Both the position numbers and the translations under genes were made by a program. Below, in pieces: positions 32,320 through 40,851 of a stretch of 64,000 nt of DNA (position 1 is its first letter; each line of letters begins with the position of its first letter). Source of the stretch: JAGVSR01 sp964458265 (lineage in GTDB: Bacteria > Pseudomonadota > Alphaproteobacteria > Rhizobiales > Hyphomicrobiaceae); the NCBI GenBank assembly GCA_964458265.1, contig CAYWIF010000017.1, forward strand, positions 3,530 through 67,529, in the 5' to 3' direction. The notes under the pieces are model-generated. The model saw nothing but the letters and a program-made list of their open reading frames with translations, did not search any database and had not been told where the DNA came from.

Positions 32320-33558
32320 ATGCGTTTCATACCGCTGCGCGCCTTCTGTATTCCTACACGTAGCTTTTGGTTGGCAGCGTATGTGCTGTCATGCGGCGCG
32401 ACAGCCGCGGGGGCGCGCGAGCGTGTTCCGCCACCGGAGCCGAGCCGGTCGGCATGGGTGAGCGCGGATGCGATCCAGCAGATGAGCAGCGCACTTGCGT
32501 CCTACCGCGCACTCGCGCGGCAACCGCAGCCTGCCCCACTTCCCAACAAAGGGACCCTTCGCTTCGGAGACACGGGCCAGGCCGTCGCTGATTTGCGCGC
32601 GCGCCTGACCATGACTGGCGACCTGCGTGGCCGGGGCGACGCCTATGCATTCGATGAGAACGTCGAGGCGGCGGTGAAGCGCTATCAATTGCGCAACGGT
32701 GTCGAACCGACCGGCATCGTCTATGGCATTACGCAACGGCTGCTCAATGTGCCGCTCGATGTGCGGGTGAGGCAATTGGAACTCAATCTGCAGCGGATGC
32801 AGGAGTTGGCGCCGAAAATTTCCGCGCAGTCCCGCTATATTCTCATGAATTCGGCGAGCTTCGAATTGCAAGGTATTCAGGGCGGCGCCGTGGCCGTGAC
32901 GAGCCGCACGATTGCGGGCAAGCGGGCGACGCCGACCCCAATCGTCTCGGCGCAGGTGCAGGCACTCAATACGCTGCCGTACTGGCACGTTCCGGGAACA
33001 ATCGCCAAGGCCGCGCTGATCCCGATGATCCGCAAGGATCCGGATTACCTGTATAAGGAAAGAATTCGGGTTTTCTCCAGTTTCGGCGGCGAAGAGGTCG
33101 ATCCCGGCAGCGTCAACTGGTGGGGTCCGGAGGCCGAACGCTACGTATTCCGGCAAGACCCCGGCGAGCAGAATGCACTGGGCGTGTTGCGGTTCGATAT
33201 GCCGAACAAGCACATCGTCTACATGCACGACACGCCGATGAAAAACCTGTTTGGCTATTTCGAACGCGCGGTGAGCGCGGGCTGCGTGCGCCTGCAGAAT
33301 TTCTGGGGCGTCGCCGATTGGGTGCTTGCGGGGCAAGATGGGCAGACGGCGTCAACTTTGCAGGGCAAGGTGGCGTCCGGGCAGCAGGCAACCATCCGCT
33401 TGAAACAACCCGTGCCGGTGCATTTCATTTATCTCACTGCGTGGATGGACAACGGTACGGTGCAGTTCCGGAACGATCTCTACAACAGGGACGCCAGCGC
33501 ATTCGTCAGCGGCGAGGATGTCTCCGCGCGGCCCATGGGGGTTTCGATCGCGCCTTGA
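32320..33558 (+). CDS. L,D-transpeptidase (YcbB/LdtD-like) with peptidoglycan-binding domain
   Basis: A 412-residue periplasmic enzyme. A signal or anchor helix (about residues 10-30) is followed by a PG_binding_1 domain (LRFGDTGQAVADLRARL to GITQRLLNVP, about residues 85-145). The YkuD/LDT catalytic domain contains IVYMHDTPMKNLFGYF and the nucleophile motif SAGCVRLQN near residue 325. It would make 3-3 crosslinks or attach proteins in peptidoglycan, and resembles YcbB in having a large capping region. It directly follows the amino-acid-binding gene on the same strand (14-base gap) and converges with pcm, whose stop codon is one base away. Confidence 0.9.
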   Translation: MRFIPLRAFCIPTRSFWLAAYVLSCGATAAGARERVPPPEPSRSAWVSADAIQQMSSALASYRALARQPQPAPLPNKGTLRFGDTGQAVADLRARLTMTGDLRGRGDAYAFDENVEAAVKRYQLRNGVEPTGIVYGITQRLLNVPLDVRVRQLELNLQRMQELAPKISAQSRYILMNSASFELQGIQGGAVAVTSRTIAGKRATPTPIVSAQVQALNTLPYWHVPGTIAKAALIPMIRKDPDYLYKERIRVFSSFGGEEVDPGSVNWWGPEAERYVFRQDPGEQNALGVLRFDMPNKHIVYMHDTPMKNLFGYFERAVSAGCVRLQNFWGVADWVLAGQDGQTASTLQGKVASGQQATIRLKQPVPVHFIYLTAWMDNGTVQFRNDLYNRDASAFVSGEDVSARPMGVSIAP

Positions 33559-33559
33559 T

Positions 33560-34228
33560 TTACGTGCTGTCCAGCTTCCAGCCATGGATTCCGATGAGCG
33601 GCACGAACCGGACACTGGTCAGACATTCGCGATCGTACGTGTTGGCGTTCCGGCGAACGACGCGGATCAGATCCTGCGATGCCGGATCGCTGCCGACAGG
33701 GACCACCATGCGGCCGCCATCCTGCAACTGTTCCATCAGCGTTTGCGGAACGCCGGGAGCACCGGCCGATACCAGAATCGCATCGAACGGGGCTTCTTCC
33801 GGCCAGCCTTCGGTTCCATCGGCGCAGCGTATGGCAACGTTCTCAACGCCCGCGGCAACGAGGTTGTCGCGAGCACGCGCGGCGAGTTCGGGAATGCGCT
33901 CAATTGCGTAAACGTGTGACGCAATGCGTGCGAGCACTGCTGCCGCATATCCAGATCCGCCGCCGATCTCGAGGACCGTTTCCCCGCCTGTCAATTGTAG
34001 CGCCGCGATCATATAGGCGACGATGTAGGGCTGGGATATCGTCTGGCCAGCGCCGATGGGGAGCGGGCGGTCCTCGTAAGCGTGGGCGACGTATGGTGGA
34101 TCGATGAATTTCTCGCGCGGGACGTGGCGCATGGCGTCGAGCACCTTGGCATCGGATATGCCGCGGCGAGCAAGTTGGACGTCGACCATTTTCAGGCGTG
34201 AGTCCCGCGTGGCTGATGTTTGAGACAT
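33560..34228 (-). CDS. pcm: Protein-L-isoaspartate O-methyltransferase
   Basis: A 222-residue AdoMet-dependent methyltransferase that repairs isoaspartyl residues in damaged proteins. Characteristic sequences are RHVPREKFIDPPYVAHAYED, LPIGAGQTISQPYIVAYM (the PCMT signature) and the AdoMet glycine loop VLEIGGGSGYAAAVLA. The post-motif region FDAILVSAGAPGVPQTL also fits. The start at ATG 34228 has GAGG upstream. The length is normal for alphaproteobacterial Pcm. It is probably cotranscribed after the lipoprotein gene, about 90 bases upstream on the same strand. Confidence 0.92.
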   Translation of the reverse strand: MSQTSATRDSRLKMVDVQLARRGISDAKVLDAMRHVPREKFIDPPYVAHAYEDRPLPIGAGQTISQPYIVAYMIAALQLTGGETVLEIGGGSGYAAAVLARIASHVYAIERIPELAARARDNLVAAGVENVAIRCADGTEGWPEEAPFDAILVSAGAPGVPQTLMEQLQDGGRMVVPVGSDPASQDLIRVVRRNANTYDRECLTSVRFVPLIGIHGWKLDST

Positions 34229-34319
34229 GGCGGCCTCACGGGATGCCCGGACGCACAATTAGCGCACGGCACCGCGACGGCGTTCATTGCGTTCGATCAA
34301 GTCTGTCAGCGAAAGTTGA

Positions 34320-35165
34320 CTAGCTTTTTTTGGCTTCGTCGGCGCCAATTTTCTTGATGTCCGGGAGGTCCGTATCGCGCGCGTCGCGCAGCGTGACATT
34401 GGGTGCGTCGCCGCGCACGGGTTCGACGACGATTTCGGCGGCCTTGATGCAAACGGGTACACGATCGGGCAGGAACTTCTGCGTGATCGAAACGAGACCA
34501 TTGTTGTCCTTGAAGGTGATGTCGGCCTTGCCGGTGGCGATCTCCTTGACCTGTGCCTCGCTGCCGAGCTTGGCAAGATCGTCGCGCTTCAGCGCATAGC
34601 TGATCGCTCCGGCGCGGATCGACTCGCGGACGAGGAAATATTTGCTGCCCGGCTTCGGTTTTACGTCGGTCTTGAAGCGTTCGAGAATTTGGTCGGCGAC
34701 CTGATCGTCAATGGAATCCGCCATCATGTCGGAAACAACGATATCGATCTTGAGACTCTTCTTGAAATCAGCGTTGGTGGCGGCGGTGAGGCCCGGCAGC
34801 GCGTTTTGCAGAACAGCGAAGGATACGCCCGCGCTCGATTTCTGCGCGTCGGAGAACGTGTAGTCGGCAATCTTGATATTGCGACGATAGCCCTTCATGG
34901 CGAGGACGGCCTGATCTTCGCCGTAAGCGGTCACGCGATAGAACGTGCCGCTCTTGTCGAGACGGTAGACGGACCCAGCCGGATCGAAACCATTGGGTAC
35001 CAGCGGGCACTCGAAGCCGTTGGGTACGCCTGGGAGCATCTGTGGTGATTTTTCGATCGATCCTGCGATCAGGGCCGCATTGGCATCGGGCAACTGTGGT
35101 GCGCAAGCCGCAAGCGGCAGGCTCGATAACGCGACGGCGGCCAGAATTGTGGCGGATGCTCGCAT
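34320..35165 (-). CDS. Hypothetical lipoprotein
   Basis: A 281-residue exported protein with a lipoprotein signal (MRASATILAAVALSSLPLAAC, Cys at position 21). The mature part has a mixed alpha/beta appearance with no motif I recognise, and two further cysteines (one in ECPLVPNGFD, one near VCIKAAE). ATG 35165 is supported by GGGGAGA nine bases upstream. Its position just ahead of pcm on the same strand suggests cotranscription. A role in the envelope is inferred only from the lipobox. Confidence 0.65.
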   Translation of the reverse strand: MRASATILAAVALSSLPLAACAPQLPDANAALIAGSIEKSPQMLPGVPNGFECPLVPNGFDPAGSVYRLDKSGTFYRVTAYGEDQAVLAMKGYRRNIKIADYTFSDAQKSSAGVSFAVLQNALPGLTAATNADFKKSLKIDIVVSDMMADSIDDQVADQILERFKTDVKPKPGSKYFLVRESIRAGAISYALKRDDLAKLGSEAQVKEIATGKADITFKDNNGLVSITQKFLPDRVPVCIKAAEIVVEPVRGDAPNVTLRDARDTDLPDIKKIGADEAKKS

Positions 35166-35267
35166 TGCCGATCTCCCCATATCCCCGAAGGCGTTTGTAG
35201 GACTGTGCGCGGGTGGCGGCAATGCGCGCGGTGCGGCGCGCGAGCAACAATCCTGGGTTTTGCGCGT

Positions 35268-36287
35268 TCAATCCTGAAAAAGCGCAAGTGAAACCGCCGG
35301 TGCGCAGGCCGTCGCCCAGGTGGCCAATTCCGGCGGGGCACCAGCAAGTTCGGCGAACGGGATGACCCGGCGGTTCAAGCGCGCGCCAATGCCGGCAACA
35401 TCCGGCGCGCCGATACCGGCTGCGATGACGGGCGCGGAGCGGGGCAAGGCCGCGCGCGAGATCACCTGTAAGGTGCCGTCGTGAACGGAGCGCAACTGCT
35501 CTTCGCGGACATATGCGGCAACCGTCTGCCAATCCTCAAAAGAACCTTCACTTGCGTCGCGGCCCAACATGCGCGCCAAGCGCACGATGCTGCTTTCGAC
35601 GGACTTGTCCTTGCCGTCAGCCGTGGCCTGCTGATCGATTGCGGAGAGGTCGGCGCCGAGGACGCGGCGGACGTCGGCCATTGTCGCGAGGTATTCGCGT
35701 GCCAGGGTCACCCATTCGCCGCGGAAGGGTGCGCGCGTGGCAACGCCCATGACGGCGGTCCGCGTATAGCCGGTGTAGACGAGTTCGCCGGTCGTCTGGC
35801 GGGTCGCGTCGGTGAGGCCGGCTGGCATGGCCCGGCCGTCCCGGATCGGGATGATGTCGGCCGTCGTCGAGCCGAAATCGATGACGAGCGCATCGGCGTG
35901 GGTGCGCGCGGCGAACGCGGCGGTGGCGAGGAAATTGGTGGAGCCAACGTCGCGGGTATGGGCGAGGGCGTCGCTCGCGGCGCCAAGTCCGCGCGGTCCG
36001 ATCCAGAAGCGTACGCCCTCACCGAATTCGGCAGTGATGCGCCGCACAATCGTCTCGACGCCCACCGTTCGATCGGGAAACACGTCGGACAATTCGCCGG
36101 TCATCGTGACGGCGATTGATTTTGCATTCGCAAGCATCGGCGCGGCCTTGCGAAGTGCGGTGTCCAGCTTCTCCAGTCCCAACCAGAGGCGGCAGCGAAA
36201 TTGCTGCACCGCAACGAGGCGCGTTCCATCGGCGATTGCGACCTTCAAATGGGCACCGCCGACATCGATCCCCGCGCGTATGTTCAT
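35268..36287 (-). CDS. H4MPT-linked C1 pathway protein, hydantoinase/oxoprolinase-like
   Basis: A 339-residue ASKHA-fold ATPase-like protein matching the methylotroph/methanogen family annotated as H4MPT-linked C1 transfer pathway protein (TIGR03123). The phosphate-1 type loop is at the N-terminus (GIDVGGAHLKVAIADG), and a second nucleotide-binding motif ALVIDFGSTTADIIPI is near residue 140. The family is thought to act in methanopterin-type cofactor synthesis, but its reaction is not known to me. AAGGAG precedes ATG 36287. It is divergent from the HisA-like gene and sits at the edge of the H4MPT island. Confidence 0.85.
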   Translation of the reverse strand: MNIRAGIDVGGAHLKVAIADGTRLVAVQQFRCRLWLGLEKLDTALRKAAPMLANAKSIAVTMTGELSDVFPDRTVGVETIVRRITAEFGEGVRFWIGPRGLGAASDALAHTRDVGSTNFLATAAFAARTHADALVIDFGSTTADIIPIRDGRAMPAGLTDATRQTTGELVYTGYTRTAVMGVATRAPFRGEWVTLAREYLATMADVRRVLGADLSAIDQQATADGKDKSVESSIVRLARMLGRDASEGSFEDWQTVAAYVREEQLRSVHDGTLQVISRAALPRSAPVIAAGIGAPDVAGIGARLNRRVIPFAELAGAPPELATWATACAPAVSLALFQD

Positions 36288-36354
36288 CTAAGAAGTCTCC
36301 TTGAATTTCGGCGAACTCTAAGCCACCAATTCGCACTGGGGAGGAATAAAAAGA

Positions 36355-37053
36355 ATGCTGATTATCCCGGTCATCGATATTCGGGGTGGCGTAGCCGTGC
36401 GCGCTGTTGCCGGCGAGAGAGCCCACTACAGACCCATCAAAACGCCGCTCGCCGACAGTGCGGATCCAATTGCTGTGGCACGCGGTTACCAATCTGTCTT
36501 TCCGTTTCCGACGCTGTACTTAGCGGACCTCGACGGGATCGAAGGGCGCGGCTCGAACCGTGTCATTCACAGCCGCGTGGCCGATGCCTGGGATGGCGGG
36601 GATATTTGGCTCGACGACGGCTCGATCGAGGCGCCGCCCGCACATCAACGCGTGCGGCCGGTCATCGGTTCGGAAACATTGCTTGCCGCGGGCGCGTGTC
36701 AATCGATGCTCGGCGGGCGGCCGCTCAACCGCAGCGGGATCCTGTCACTCGATTTTCATGGACTGACTTTCATGGGGCCGCCGGAATTGCTGGCCTACCC
36801 GTCCATGTGGCCAGGCGCCGTTATCGTCATGACGCTCGCCAATGTCGGTCGTGGCGATGGACCTGATCTCAAGCGCGTCGCGTCGGTGGCCCTTATGGCA
36901 GGTCCGTCGCGGCGCGTGTTCGCGGCAGGCGGCGTGCGGCACATGGATGACATACGAGCCTTGCGGGACGCGGGTGCGGCGGGTGTGCTTGTGGCCACGG
37001 CTCTGCATCAAGGCAAAATAAAAGCCGGCGATCTTGAGTTGATCGCCGGCTGA
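36355..37053 (+). CDS. HisA/HisF-related protein of the H4MPT island
   Basis: A 232-residue (beta/alpha)8-barrel related to HisA/HisF, here linked to methanopterin rather than histidine. The start LIIPVIDIRGGVAVRAV places the HisA catalytic Asp at residue 8, and ILSLDFHGLTF supplies the second candidate Asp. FAAGGVRHMDDIRALRDAGAAGVLVATALH is the C-terminal phosphate-binding region. Such HisA-like proteins are a recurring component of H4MPT gene clusters in methylotrophs, presumably in cofactor synthesis. GGGAGG lies just ahead of ATG 36355. The last ten codons overlap an intrinsic terminator. Confidence 0.85.
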   Translation: MLIIPVIDIRGGVAVRAVAGERAHYRPIKTPLADSADPIAVARGYQSVFPFPTLYLADLDGIEGRGSNRVIHSRVADAWDGGDIWLDDGSIEAPPAHQRVRPVIGSETLLAAGACQSMLGGRPLNRSGILSLDFHGLTFMGPPELLAYPSMWPGAVIVMTLANVGRGDGPDLKRVASVALMAGPSRRVFAAGGVRHMDDIRALRDAGAAGVLVATALHQGKIKAGDLELIAG

Positions 37054-37062
37054 GAGTTTTTT
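37024..37062 (+). terminator. Rho-independent terminator overlapping the HisA-like gene's 3' end
   Basis: The stem GCCGGCGATC / GATCGCCGGC (10 bp, 7-nt loop) lies wholly within the last coding codons, its right arm ending just before the TGA. Six T follow at 37057-37062. Confidence 0.9.
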
Positions 37063-37209
37063 AGTCCACACATTGCGAGTGGTTTGGGGAGCCCACTCGA
37101 TGTGTCAGCCGTTCCAACGGCCGGAGAGTATTCTACCCAATCGCTGCAGCAGACCCGCTTTCATAGGAGGGGTGTTGTTGGTGTTTTCCTGCTGTGGACG
37201 GTTTCCGCT

Positions 37210-37722
37210 TCAAGACTTGGCGCCGAACGGATGAGCGGCCGAGTTGCGCTGAGCGGTGGCCTCGGCAGCGGTCGGCTTGCCGGCAACGGCGCGGGCGATC
37301 GCTTCCTTGGTGGCGCGGTAGTTGTAGTCCTGGATCTTGGCGTCGTCGGCTGCTTCCCAGTGGATGAACACGCCGACGCAAACGTAGACGTCGTCGGCTT
37401 CGTTCGCCGGGATGATGCCTTCGGCAACTGCGTCCTGAACCGCCTTGGCCACGCCGTACTGTGCCGGTCCGAACATCTGGACAGCCTGGCGGGCGTCCTT
37501 GATGGTAACCTTGTTGAACATCACGGTGTTGGGCTTGCAGGGGAGGTTCGGCGCGATCACGGCGAGGAGCGACGTGAAGCCGTCCTTGTTGTTCGTGAGC
37601 GAGTTGCAGAACGCGGTTTCGACAGCGCTGCCGCGCGGACCGATGAGAAGGTCGATGTGAGCGACTTCGTTGCCGTCGCCGACGAGCGACTCGCCGACCA
37701 GTACGCGATTGATCTTGGCCAT
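37210..37722 (-). CDS. fae: Formaldehyde-activating enzyme
   Basis: A 170-residue enzyme that condenses formaldehyde with tetrahydromethanopterin to give methylene-H4MPT, the entry step of formaldehyde oxidation in methylotrophs. The sequence is nearly that of the Methylobacterium enzyme: GESLVGDGNEVAHIDLLIGP with the catalytic His in EVAHID, ETAFCNSLTNNKDGFTSLL, and NTVMFNKVTIKDARQAVQMF, ending SAAHPFGAKS. It is cytoplasmic and forms pentamers in the family. GGGAGGA precedes ATG 37722. About 300 noncoding bases upstream give it room for its own strong promoter. Confidence 0.97.
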   Translation of the reverse strand: MAKINRVLVGESLVGDGNEVAHIDLLIGPRGSAVETAFCNSLTNNKDGFTSLLAVIAPNLPCKPNTVMFNKVTIKDARQAVQMFGPAQYGVAKAVQDAVAEGIIPANEADDVYVCVGVFIHWEAADDAKIQDYNYRATKEAIARAVAGKPTAAEATAQRNSAAHPFGAKS

Positions 37723-38022
37723 TAGTGGGGTTCCTCCCAGTTTCGAACATACAAAATGAGCCGGCGCGCGCCGGGGATATCCCGGGGTGAACCGATCTCG
37801 ATCGTTCCTAGCTATCGGTGGAGACAGGGAACGGTGATGAAAGCGACACCGGACCGGATCACCAGATAGCGGCGCGCCTAGAGCACCGGGCCCTATTAGC
37901 CACAGAGGCCCCTTTTCGACAAGGGGCGATCCGCCTTTAGTCCAAGGAGGGGGTGATTGCCATTGTCGCACGATGGGCGCGTACAACGCGCCGTTGCGCG
38001 CTAAGGCGTCTAAACCTTGGAA
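37723..38022. other. fae leader/promoter region
   Basis: Three hundred bases between fae and the CitG-like gene, both on the minus strand. The region contains a small hairpin, CCCCTT / AAGGGG around 37911-37927. Short open frames here have no support. It probably holds the fae promoter; no -35/-10 pair was identified with confidence. Confidence 0.4.
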
Positions 38023-38928
38023 TCATTCGAGATTTCTCGGTCTGAAAGGTCCGGCGAGTGGGCCGTCGAGGCGGTCTTGCAAGCCGGCCGCGAAGGCGCT
38101 GGCGCACATCAGGTCGGCCAGCGATCCGGGGTTGGTGCCCGATGCTTTCAGTTCCGCATCGAAGGCCAGGAGACGGGCTCGGTTTTCGGCCGTGTTGATG
38201 GACGCGATGGAGGGCAGGGACAGCGATTTCAGGACTGCTGCGGCGCGCGACCGGACCTCGGCCGCGCGGGCGGGTCCATGCTTGCGGATGATGTGCGTGT
38301 CGGGGCGGCTTGCAAGCTGCGTGAGAAATAGATGGGCCAGGGCTTCCTCCGGCGAGGCGCCCGCGGCGAGGGTTGCCGTGTAGGTGCGGGCGTTGTCGAA
38401 GACGCCGGCGAAGGCGGTTGCGTATTCGGCGGCAATCATGTCCCGCGCAGCCGCGGCGCGCATGGCGTCGAGCAGGGTCCAGGCTGGTGGGGGGTCGGCG
38501 CGCACGTCGCCGGCTTCTTCGCCGAGTCCCGCCGGACTGGCGTTGGTGATGGCCTTATAAACTTCGCGAGCATCCGTGTGGTCGAGAGCCGCGAGTACCG
38601 CCTGGAGTTTTATCTCGAGTGGTGCGGAACCGGGCGCTTCGGCCGCCGCCGCGAGTGGTGCGCAGAGTAAGATTATGCCGAGATTGGTATTCTGTCCAAC
38701 GGCGGCGAATGTCGCTTCGACGGCGCGGCGGATGCGGGTGCCGACGGGGAAATCCGGATTGGCGACATGCGGCGCGGAGACATCGGCGCTGCGGTCGAAA
38801 TCCGCGACCGTCATGCGGTGGCCATCCGCGAAGATGTGTACGTTGCCGGGCTTTAGTGTGCGCACTTCGAGACGGCAGGCGGCGCGGTAAGCCTGCGCAA
38901 CGATTTCGCGCGGCAGGGCGGCGCTCAT
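38023..38928 (-). CDS. CitG-like protein (triphosphoribosyl-dephospho-CoA synthase family) of the H4MPT island
   Basis: A 301-residue all-helical protein of the CitG/MdcB family. Visible features are LEVRTLKPGNVHIFADGHRM (the KPGNV motif near residue 26), the central GQNTNLGIILLCAPLAAAAE (N-T-NLGIIL, near residue 97) and conserved acidic residues. CitG makes a triphosphoribosyl-CoA precursor by joining ATP-derived ribose to dephospho-CoA. The methylotroph homologues lie in H4MPT clusters and are presumed to act in cofactor synthesis, perhaps on a ribosylated intermediate. The start overlaps the ATP-grasp stop (ATGA), so the two are coupled. Confidence 0.82.
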   Translation of the reverse strand: MSAALPREIVAQAYRAACRLEVRTLKPGNVHIFADGHRMTVADFDRSADVSAPHVANPDFPVGTRIRRAVEATFAAVGQNTNLGIILLCAPLAAAAEAPGSAPLEIKLQAVLAALDHTDAREVYKAITNASPAGLGEEAGDVRADPPPAWTLLDAMRAAAARDMIAAEYATAFAGVFDNARTYTATLAAGASPEEALAHLFLTQLASRPDTHIIRKHGPARAAEVRSRAAAVLKSLSLPSIASINTAENRARLLAFDAELKASGTNPGSLADLMCASAFAAGLQDRLDGPLAGPFRPRNLE

Positions 38929-39869
38929 GCTGGCTGGCGCTCGGCGACTGCGGCAAGAAAATCCTCGGCCAGGGTCCAGGCAATGTTGACGTCGGTGACG
39001 CTCTGCAGGCCCTTCCAGGCGGGGTTGGAGTTAATTTCGAGGACGAGAAGCTTGCCCGTTTCGTCGCGTATGAGATCGACGCCGGCGTAATCAGCGCCGA
39101 TAGCGCGGGCCGCCTCTAGAGCCAGATGCGTCATCTCCGGTTCGTTGGCGACGGCGTGCGGTTCAGCGCCCTGGTGGACATTCGTGATCCAGGTGCGGCC
39201 GACGCGGGCCATGGCCGCCAGCACGCGGCCGCGCGAAACGAACAGGCGCCAGTCTTCGAACCGTGTGTCGGTGTCGCCGCGCAGGTAGCGCTGGACGTAA
39301 TAAACGCCGCCGACTTCGGACGGATCGGGGAGTTGGTCCGGCGTTGCAACGCGACGGACCCCGTTGCCCTGGCTGCCGAACAGCGGCTTGACGACGATCG
39401 GGCGGTTGGCGTCGCTTGCGAATTTCTGCGCTGTCTCGATGCCTTCGGCTGCGCGCGTGTCCGGCACGGGGAGGCCAGCCTTTTGAAACAGGAACGTCGC
39501 CGTCGACTTGTCGACGCAGCGCTCGATCACGCGCGCGTCGTTCCACACCCGCACGCCGCTTTCGCGGAGCGCATGGAGGATGCCGAGGCGCAGCGTGATC
39601 TGTTCGAGGCTGCCCGTCGAAACCGAGCGCACGAAGGCTCCGTCCGGCAGTTCGCCGTCGAAGCCGGGGATGGCGATGCCGGAGGGAAGGCGGGTGTCGA
39701 AGGCGCAGAATTTGAGGCACGTTGTGACGACTTGCGCACCGCGTGCCTGCAACGCTTCGCGCAGACGCCGCGCGTGCCAATCACCAGCGCCGTCCTCCAC
39801 GAACAGCACGATACGCGGTCCTGAAGAACCGGATCCGCGTGCCGTGATGGAGAAGGGCGGCGTCGTCAT
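38925..39869 (-). CDS. RimK-like ATP-grasp ligase of the H4MPT island
   Basis: A 314-residue ATP-grasp protein resembling RimK/MptN. The nucleotide-binding region IVVKPLFGSQGNGVRRV is near residue 165. VVERFEDW-type residues correspond to RFEDWRLFVSRGRVLAAM near 220, and the Mg-binding C-terminus is LVLEINSNPAWKGLQSV near 285. MptN ligases add glutamate to the pterin tail of H4MPT in archaea; a similar amino-acid addition to the bacterial cofactor is a reasonable inference. It starts at ATG 39869, eleven bases after the mch stop, and is coupled to the CitG-like gene. Confidence 0.85.
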   Translation of the reverse strand: MTTPPFSITARGSGSSGPRIVLFVEDGAGDWHARRLREALQARGAQVVTTCLKFCAFDTRLPSGIAIPGFDGELPDGAFVRSVSTGSLEQITLRLGILHALRESGVRVWNDARVIERCVDKSTATFLFQKAGLPVPDTRAAEGIETAQKFASDANRPIVVKPLFGSQGNGVRRVATPDQLPDPSEVGGVYYVQRYLRGDTDTRFEDWRLFVSRGRVLAAMARVGRTWITNVHQGAEPHAVANEPEMTHLALEAARAIGADYAGVDLIRDETGKLLVLEINSNPAWKGLQSVTDVNIAWTLAEDFLAAVAERQPA

Positions 39870-39879
39870 TGGCTTCGCG

Positions 39880-40851
39880 CTACCTAAAGCTTGCTTCGAC
39901 GATTTCGGGCGCGAGCTTGCCGGCCTGGAAGGAAGAGCCGGTGTCGAGATTGGAGACCGCGACCAGCGCGGGAGAGAAGAGCATGGCGTCAATTTTGTAG
40001 AAGTCGCCGCCGACTTCCGCGAAGGTTTCGGCGAACGGCTTGCCGTAGGATGTCGATTGGCTGGAGGGCAAGGCATCGGCGAGTTTTTTGGCGTCGGCAT
40101 CGGTGCCCTTGACGAAGAGCTGGATGCGGCCGCCGTAGATGATGCCGTCATTGGTGCGGCCCATCGCTTTGACAAAATCGGGGATCGGCGGGGCAAGCGG
40201 CGCGACGCCGTAGCCGTCGATAATGTTCTCCAGCGGGAAGTGCAGAGCGTGTGCCTTGTGGAGGGAGACTTCGAGGACGCGGGCGGCAATCTGCACGGTT
40301 CCTGCCAGGCTGCCGGTCGGAGCAAAAAGGATTGTGAGATTCGACGTGGGTATGCCGCAGGCGGCTGCGACGTTCACAGCCACGGTGGTCGGCGGGGCCT
40401 TGTCGCCTTCAATGACAAGCGCGCCCTTCGTATGATGATCGACGTAGCCCAATTCCTTGTAGAGGTCTTCCACGCGCGACAAGGCGCGGGCCGGCCCGGA
40501 GCCCAAGGCAAAGAAACCGCTCGAGTCTTCTGTGATCGTCCAACCGGCGTATTGGCTGCCGAGGCAGGCGATGACGGGATTTGAAGAATGAACGACGACG
40601 CCGAGCGGCCAGTTGGCGAGGCCGGAGGCAGACGTGATCTGCACCGTCCCGAAGCCACCCATGCAGACTTCGCCGAGAAGGCGTCCGGCTTCGAGGCCGC
40701 CCGGGACGTTGGCGCCGAGGTCAACGAGGCGCTCGCCGTTCGGGCCGGTGGTCACGGAACAGCGAAGTGCGGCGGCGTTCGACACGATTGTTTCGACGAT
40801 CGACGACGCGCGGGCATTTACGCTCGGCGCCTGATTGAAATGCATGGTCAT
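39880..40851 (-). CDS. mch: Methenyltetrahydromethanopterin cyclohydrolase
   Basis: A 323-residue enzyme that hydrolyses methenyl-H4MPT to N5-formyl-H4MPT, the step after MtdB in formaldehyde oxidation. The N-terminal sequence ALRCSVTTGPNGERLVDLGA, the segment EVCMGGFGTVQITSA and FALGSGPARALSRVEDLYKE are as in Methylobacterium Mch and archaeal homologues. Length is normal. ATG 40851 overlaps the end of the upstream ATP-grasp gene (ATGA). The order ATP-grasp, mch, ATP-grasp, CitG-like, fae repeats the arrangement familiar from other methylotrophs. Confidence 0.95.
   Translation of the reverse strand: MTMHFNQAPSVNARASSIVETIVSNAAALRCSVTTGPNGERLVDLGANVPGGLEAGRLLGEVCMGGFGTVQITSASGLANWPLGVVVHSSNPVIACLGSQYAGWTITEDSSGFFALGSGPARALSRVEDLYKELGYVDHHTKGALVIEGDKAPPTTVAVNVAAACGIPTSNLTILFAPTGSLAGTVQIAARVLEVSLHKAHALHFPLENIIDGYGVAPLAPPIPDFVKAMGRTNDGIIYGGRIQLFVKGTDADAKKLADALPSSQSTSYGKPFAETFAEVGGDFYKIDAMLFSPALVAVSNLDTGSSFQAGKLAPEIVEASFR

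Noticed and set aside
37068..37105. Inverted repeat (arms ACACAT-CGAGTGG and CCACTCG-TGTGT) downstream of fae
   Set aside because: It could terminate fae, but no T-run follows on the minus strand, so I did not list it as a terminator.
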